In this document: one piece after another, positions 7,659 to 10,806 of the stretch
Numbering within the stretch: position 1 is the first letter of the stretch
Layout of the letters: the number at the start of each line of letters is the position of its first letter
Origin: Euperipatoides rowelli
Taxonomy: Eukaryota; Onychophora; Udeonychophora; Euonychophora; Peripatopsidae
Reading direction: 5' to 3' (one strand)
DNA length: 10,806 nucleotides
NCBI GenBank assembly: GCA_003024985.2
Contig: PXIH01S0001537.1
The notes under the pieces: model-generated
Told to the model about the DNA's origin: nothing
What the model saw: only the letters and a program-made list of their open reading frames with translations
The model's database searches: none
Program-made: the position numbers and the translations under genes

Positions 7659-8466
7659 TTTTAGAACACATTTTAAATAATTTCTGGAAACCAGGATTTA
7701 TTAGTTGCTAGCAAACCTATTTATCTATTAATTTAATATTTAAAGCCCATAATGCATTTTACTCTATCAACTACTTATTTCAAACAAAATATTTAGGTGA
7801 AGAGAAATTTGATTTTATTGAACAACAGATTTCAAACAGAATGATAAAATAGCAATCTCCCGGCTAAAGCTTAGTATAGAATCTGACCAATCAGAAAATC
7901 CAATCTCAGTTAAATTCTTTAAAACTTTTTCAATATTGATTTTTAAACTCAAAGATTTTAAATTACGAATATCAAAAACGAATTAATTATGCATTCAGAT
8001 AATGTTACATTAAAATATTCAATAAAAATGTAAAATAATTATCTGAAATATATGAAATTAAAAACAATATTGATTGAACATTTGTTTTATGTAAGCTGTG
8101 TTAATCAATAACTGATTTCATTTACCGTATTTGAAATATTGAAAATAGTTTCTGGAAATAATTTTATTCTAATGCACTTTGTAGTACCTTGTTTAAAATT
8201 AAATTTAAAAATAAAAAAAAGCTTACAAAAACTAGTAATAATAACTAATTTGTCATTCTAAATCTTTGAAAAATATAAGCCAACACTCTTCCAACCAGAG
8301 TACAATAATTTAAACAAATGTGGATAATTATTTCAGATACATACAACAAAAACAAAACGTTAGTAGACATAAGCTACATGTTCAATAAAGTAATGTTACC
8401 GTACAATATAGAATACAAAAGTAGGTATAAAGGCCAATCTTAAACTTTAAAAGAATTCTATGAATC
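7659..8466. other. AT-rich non-coding stretch
   Basis: No gene, no family match and no long repeat seen. Only chance short frames are present, and AT content is extreme across 7900-8340. Confidence 0.6.
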
Positions 8467-8727
8467 AACAATTGGGTCAGAATTCATTATCTCCCCGCCA
8501 ACATAATTAACGTTAGGAGTTGCGCGACAACTAAAATGTAGTAGCGTGTGGAATTGCTATTATTTCTTGCCAATTTTAGTAAATTTTCTTTACAGTCCTA
8601 ACCTTATCATAACCCTGAACCTTAGGATAATCTAGAGTGAAATAATCCTTTGCTGAGCGCCAATTTAGATAAACTTACTCCCATCAGCTATATTGGTGGA
8701 TAAATAACGGATTTTAACCAATAATTG
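8467..8727 (-). mobile_element. MITE copy 2, inverted relative to copy 1 (element 8475-8719)
   Basis: The reverse complement of this segment aligns end to end with 4197-4451. Ends are GGTCAGAATTCATTAT at 8475 and ATAACGGATTTTAACC at 8719. The flanks AACAATTG (8467-8474) and AATAATTG (8720-8727) match at 7 of 8 bases, consistent with an aged 8-bp target duplication. Shared internal words include TTAGGACTGTAAA and GCGCTCAGCAAA on the minus strand. Length is 245 bp against 255 bp for copy 1. Because each copy has its own flanking duplication, they inserted independently. Confidence 0.88.
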
Positions 8728-9388
8728 TCCAAATCCTACCCAAATAAGTGAGTCAATGAACAAACATTTAATTAAAATAAGCAACTCTATAAACATCGGC
8801 TGCCATGTTTACAATTTTTTTACCTTGAATTTTCAAATCATCGTTATTTGGATTAGAGTTAGTACATAATTATTGATTTACTTAATTGATTTATTGTTTG
8901 AAGCATAGGCTAAGGTTGTAAAAAAAACTATTGCAAAAATTTAGTAAAAGAATTATCAACACTAAAATCCAACTTTATCGTATCGGTAAGAAATACTGCT
9001 GGCCCTGAAGGGTAACCAATTCCCGGTGTAACGGGCTTTACAGTATACCAACCAGTTTACGGACAACACACTATGGCTCGCAGCTGACCACACAGGACAT
9101 TACAACACAACAACTCACACAATGCTTAAAATAAAAATGTTAAAAACAGCACACCAATTTTGAAAAAAATAATAAATATTGAATAATGATTAATAAAATA
9201 AAAATCTTTAACATAATGAAAAAAAAAATGGTAACAATTAGCCTAAAACTAAAGCAATTTTTAAATAAGAACTTAAACATGTCTGTTGTCAATGCAATAA
9301 CTCTAATATTCTCTTTTTTTTAAAAAATCATGGAAGTAAGGTACAAGTGTGAATAGAAAAAATGTTGATTCGGTCACTCCAATGTACA
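8728..9388. other. Non-coding stretch with a moderately GC-rich patch
   Basis: Mostly AT-rich without genes. Bases about 8998-9115 are markedly less AT-rich than the flanks and contain GGGTAACC, CCCGG and CCAACCAG words. I could not match them to an exon, tRNA or known repeat in any frame. Confidence 0.5.
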
Positions 9389-9405
9389 TACACCAGAGCC
9401 TTGAT

Positions 9406-9483
9406 TTGAGTTGTTTTGTCATTGAGTTGTTGGTAAATAAAGCCTAGTTTTCATTTTGAGTTGTTTTTTCATCATTGAGTTGT
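9406..9483 (+). repeat. Subterminal TTGAGTTGTT repeats
   Basis: Two blocks of the form TTGAGTTGTTTT..TCAT..TTGAGTTGTT occur at 9406-9431 and 9455-9483, separated by about 23 bp. In some DNA transposons such subterminal repeats serve as transposase binding sites; here that is inference. Confidence 0.65.
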
Positions 9484-9644
9484 TTAAAAGAAAATTTCTA
9501 TGATTGTAATTTCGATTTATTTTATAAAAATTTGTGCCAAATGTCATTTAATTTAAAATAACTTTATTAAAATCAACTTTTTCCATGAAGATTATTAACA
9601 AATAAAAAGGGTAGAATGTTGATTTAGCCGTTATTTTTTTTTTA

Positions 9645-9662
9645 CAGACATAAAAATGTCTG
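9645..9662. repeat. Small hairpin CAGACAT/ATGTCTG
   Basis: Perfect 7-bp arms with an AAAA loop, directly after a T-run ending in ACAG. It lies within the TA-flanked element. The T-run plus ACAG looks like a splice acceptor, but no exon is supported behind it. Confidence 0.5.
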
Positions 9663-9905
9663 GAAAAGTAAAAGATTGTTTATTTTACACAGTAGGCTAC
9701 AGTAAAAAAAAAGATACTGTATTTAGTAGAGGAAGCTACCTTGTAATAGGGTTAAAAGCCATCCAAAGTATCACACAAGGACTAAGCAGATTGGTAATCT
9801 CTAACATTTCAATGTATTCCTATGGAAATTTAATACTTGATTCAAGTTGTTTAGATTTGAGTTGCTTTTTTATCAAACTACAACTCAGATCGAAGCTCTG
9901 GTGTA

Positions 9906-10806
9906 TTTGAACGTTAAAAGTACAGAAGCTGTAGCAGGCGCCCTCCTTAAACATAAGATTAAAATAGTCATTTATAATTTATAAAAAATAAAGTATAGCC
10001 TACCGGTATTTCAATTTTGAAACAGCAGTCAGTGATGTTTAAATATGACTAACTGGTGGCAACTTTTGAAAGTTATTACAATTGTTAATTTGTGGCTTAG
10101 CAAATTAATCTCCAAGACAGGAAGTCAATAGCAGACTGATGATGAAGAGTTTCTTTCAAGCATACCTCTGGGGGACTAGACCCCACCCCCAGAGTGAACA
10201 AACCTTCCCCCCCAGGGAAAAAAAAGTTTCTAAAATCAGAAAGTAATCAATAAACATCAGCTTATCAAATCAGACAGAAAGTCAACAAAACATCCAGTCA
10301 ACCAAAAAGAAAAAAGAAAAAGCTTATCAAAAATATGTAACAGTAAATAATTATATAGCCTACTATAATATTCCACCCTTGAAATGAAAAATATTTTCCT
10401 TGAACTTTAAATATTAAGCCTCCCCCCCCCCTCTTCCGAAGAAAATTGTTTGAAATAATCACAGCTGATGAACATCCCTAATTTAATGTAATATGGCCTA
10501 TATGCCAATGATAATAAAAGGATTATTCTAATCATTAGGATTAACCTAGAATGTAAATTTGTCTTTAAACAATCTTTTAGGACATACGATATATGAAATA
10601 GTATATGAAATAAATTTGAGAATTGATAAAAAAATAACATGTAAGGGCATGAAGAGATATACGTGGTGTCGTCTTTAGAATAGCAATGGATTATATTTTA
10701 GAATTTTAAGTACCCTTTTCTTAAACTTAGGCCACTAAAAAAAAAGTATTGTTTCTCAGTGCCTGCCTGGTGCTTCTAAAAGTTGCCGGATAAATGTTTT
10801 TTTTTT
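9906..10806. other. AT-rich non-coding stretch with poly-C and A-rich tracts
   Basis: No gene is visible. It holds a G/C hairpin at 10166-10194, C runs at about 10207-10214 and 10422-10431, an A-rich tract at about 10280-10322, and the word AGCTTATCAAA twice (10259 and 10321), also present near 5349. The minus-strand frame at 10407-10640 is low-complexity F/L/I/S sequence and matches nothing I know. Confidence 0.55.
10166..10194. repeat. GC hairpin CTCTGGGGG/CCCCCAGAG
   Basis: Nine-base perfect arms (10166-10174 and 10186-10194) flank an 11-nt loop ACTAGACCCCA. It is a sharp GC island in AT-rich DNA, similar in style to the hairpin at 7326-7362. Confidence 0.65.

Larger units (their letters stand above)
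9389..9905. mobile_element. TA-flanked non-autonomous element, ~513 bp (Tc1/mariner-type suspected)
   Basis: The left end CACCAGAGCCTTGATTTGAG begins at 9391 and the right end, read on the minus strand from 9903, is CACCAGAGCTTCGATCTGAG. The two agree at 21 of the first 24 positions, all differences being transitions. TA dinucleotides flank both sides (9389-9390 and 9904-9905), the signature of Tc1/mariner-type insertion. Near the left end the word TTGAGTTGTT is repeated four times in two similar blocks (9406-9431 and 9455-9483), and TTGAGTTGC with AAGTTGTTTAG recur near the right end, so the subterminal DNA is internally repetitive. The only interior frame (plus, 9656-9910) runs into the right inverted repeat and is unlike a transposase, so the element is non-autonomous. 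Confidence 0.75.

Noticed and set aside
4197-8719. The inverted MITE pair as the two ends of one 4.5-kb transposon
   Set aside because: Each copy has both of its own ends and its own flanking duplication, so they are two separate insertions.
9656-9910. 84-aa plus-strand frame behind a splice-acceptor-like T-run and ACAG
   Set aside because: It runs through the right inverted end of the TA-flanked element, starts inside a hairpin, and matches no family; nothing supports an exon.
10407-10640. 77-aa minus-strand frame as a membrane peptide
   Set aside because: Hydrophobic composition follows from A/T-rich codons, and part of it reads through a poly-C tract.

Overview
This window looks like non-genic or intronic DNA from an animal, most likely a marine invertebrate. 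It is strongly AT-rich, has many homopolymer runs, carries two unresolved assembly bases (N at 5189 and 5268), and has no intact long reading frame on either strand. Short TAGGCCTA/GTAGGCTA-type words recur (for example near 3102, 4899, 5101, 9691, 9996 and 10352). I cannot tell mollusc, echinoderm, hemichordate or another lineage apart from this alone. No host gene, rRNA, tRNA, CRISPR array or bacterial-style operon is visible.

What can be supported is a mosaic of decayed mobile and repetitive DNA. (1) Bases ~1-690, minus strand: a broken pseudogene of a multicopy invertebrate protein family of unknown function (HNILPYF.AAGH, WNGIWSD and IETT..RYGHG motifs), readable only by moving between frames. 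(2) 2045-2296: a near-palindromic MITE with arms of about 85-90 bp. (3) ~2401-2675: a degenerate tandem array with a 'gACCACCTG...AAAgACCA' unit. (4) 3560-3704: GC-rich E2F-like and NRF1-like words, a TATA-like word and a cluster of palindromes including a perfect 20-bp one. (5) 4197-4451 and 8475-8719: two copies of one MITE family in opposite orientation, each with its own 7-8 bp target duplication. (6) ~5450-6780, minus strand: a decayed hAT-superfamily transposase of the ZMYM1-like/DUF4371 type, with recognisable catalytic-region motifs but many stops and frame changes and no C-terminal dimerisation end. (7) 7021-7150: a 65-bp tandem repeat. (8) ~7420-7658: a diverged ~35-bp repeat. (9) 9391-9903: a ~513-bp TA-flanked element with ~24-bp inverted termini.

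No genes work together here. The coherent story is successive insertion and decay of DNA transposons and MITEs. I looked for an undescribed functional system and found none. The most useful leads are the three non-autonomous transposon families, whose ends and target duplications can be read directly, and the unnamed protein family at the left edge.
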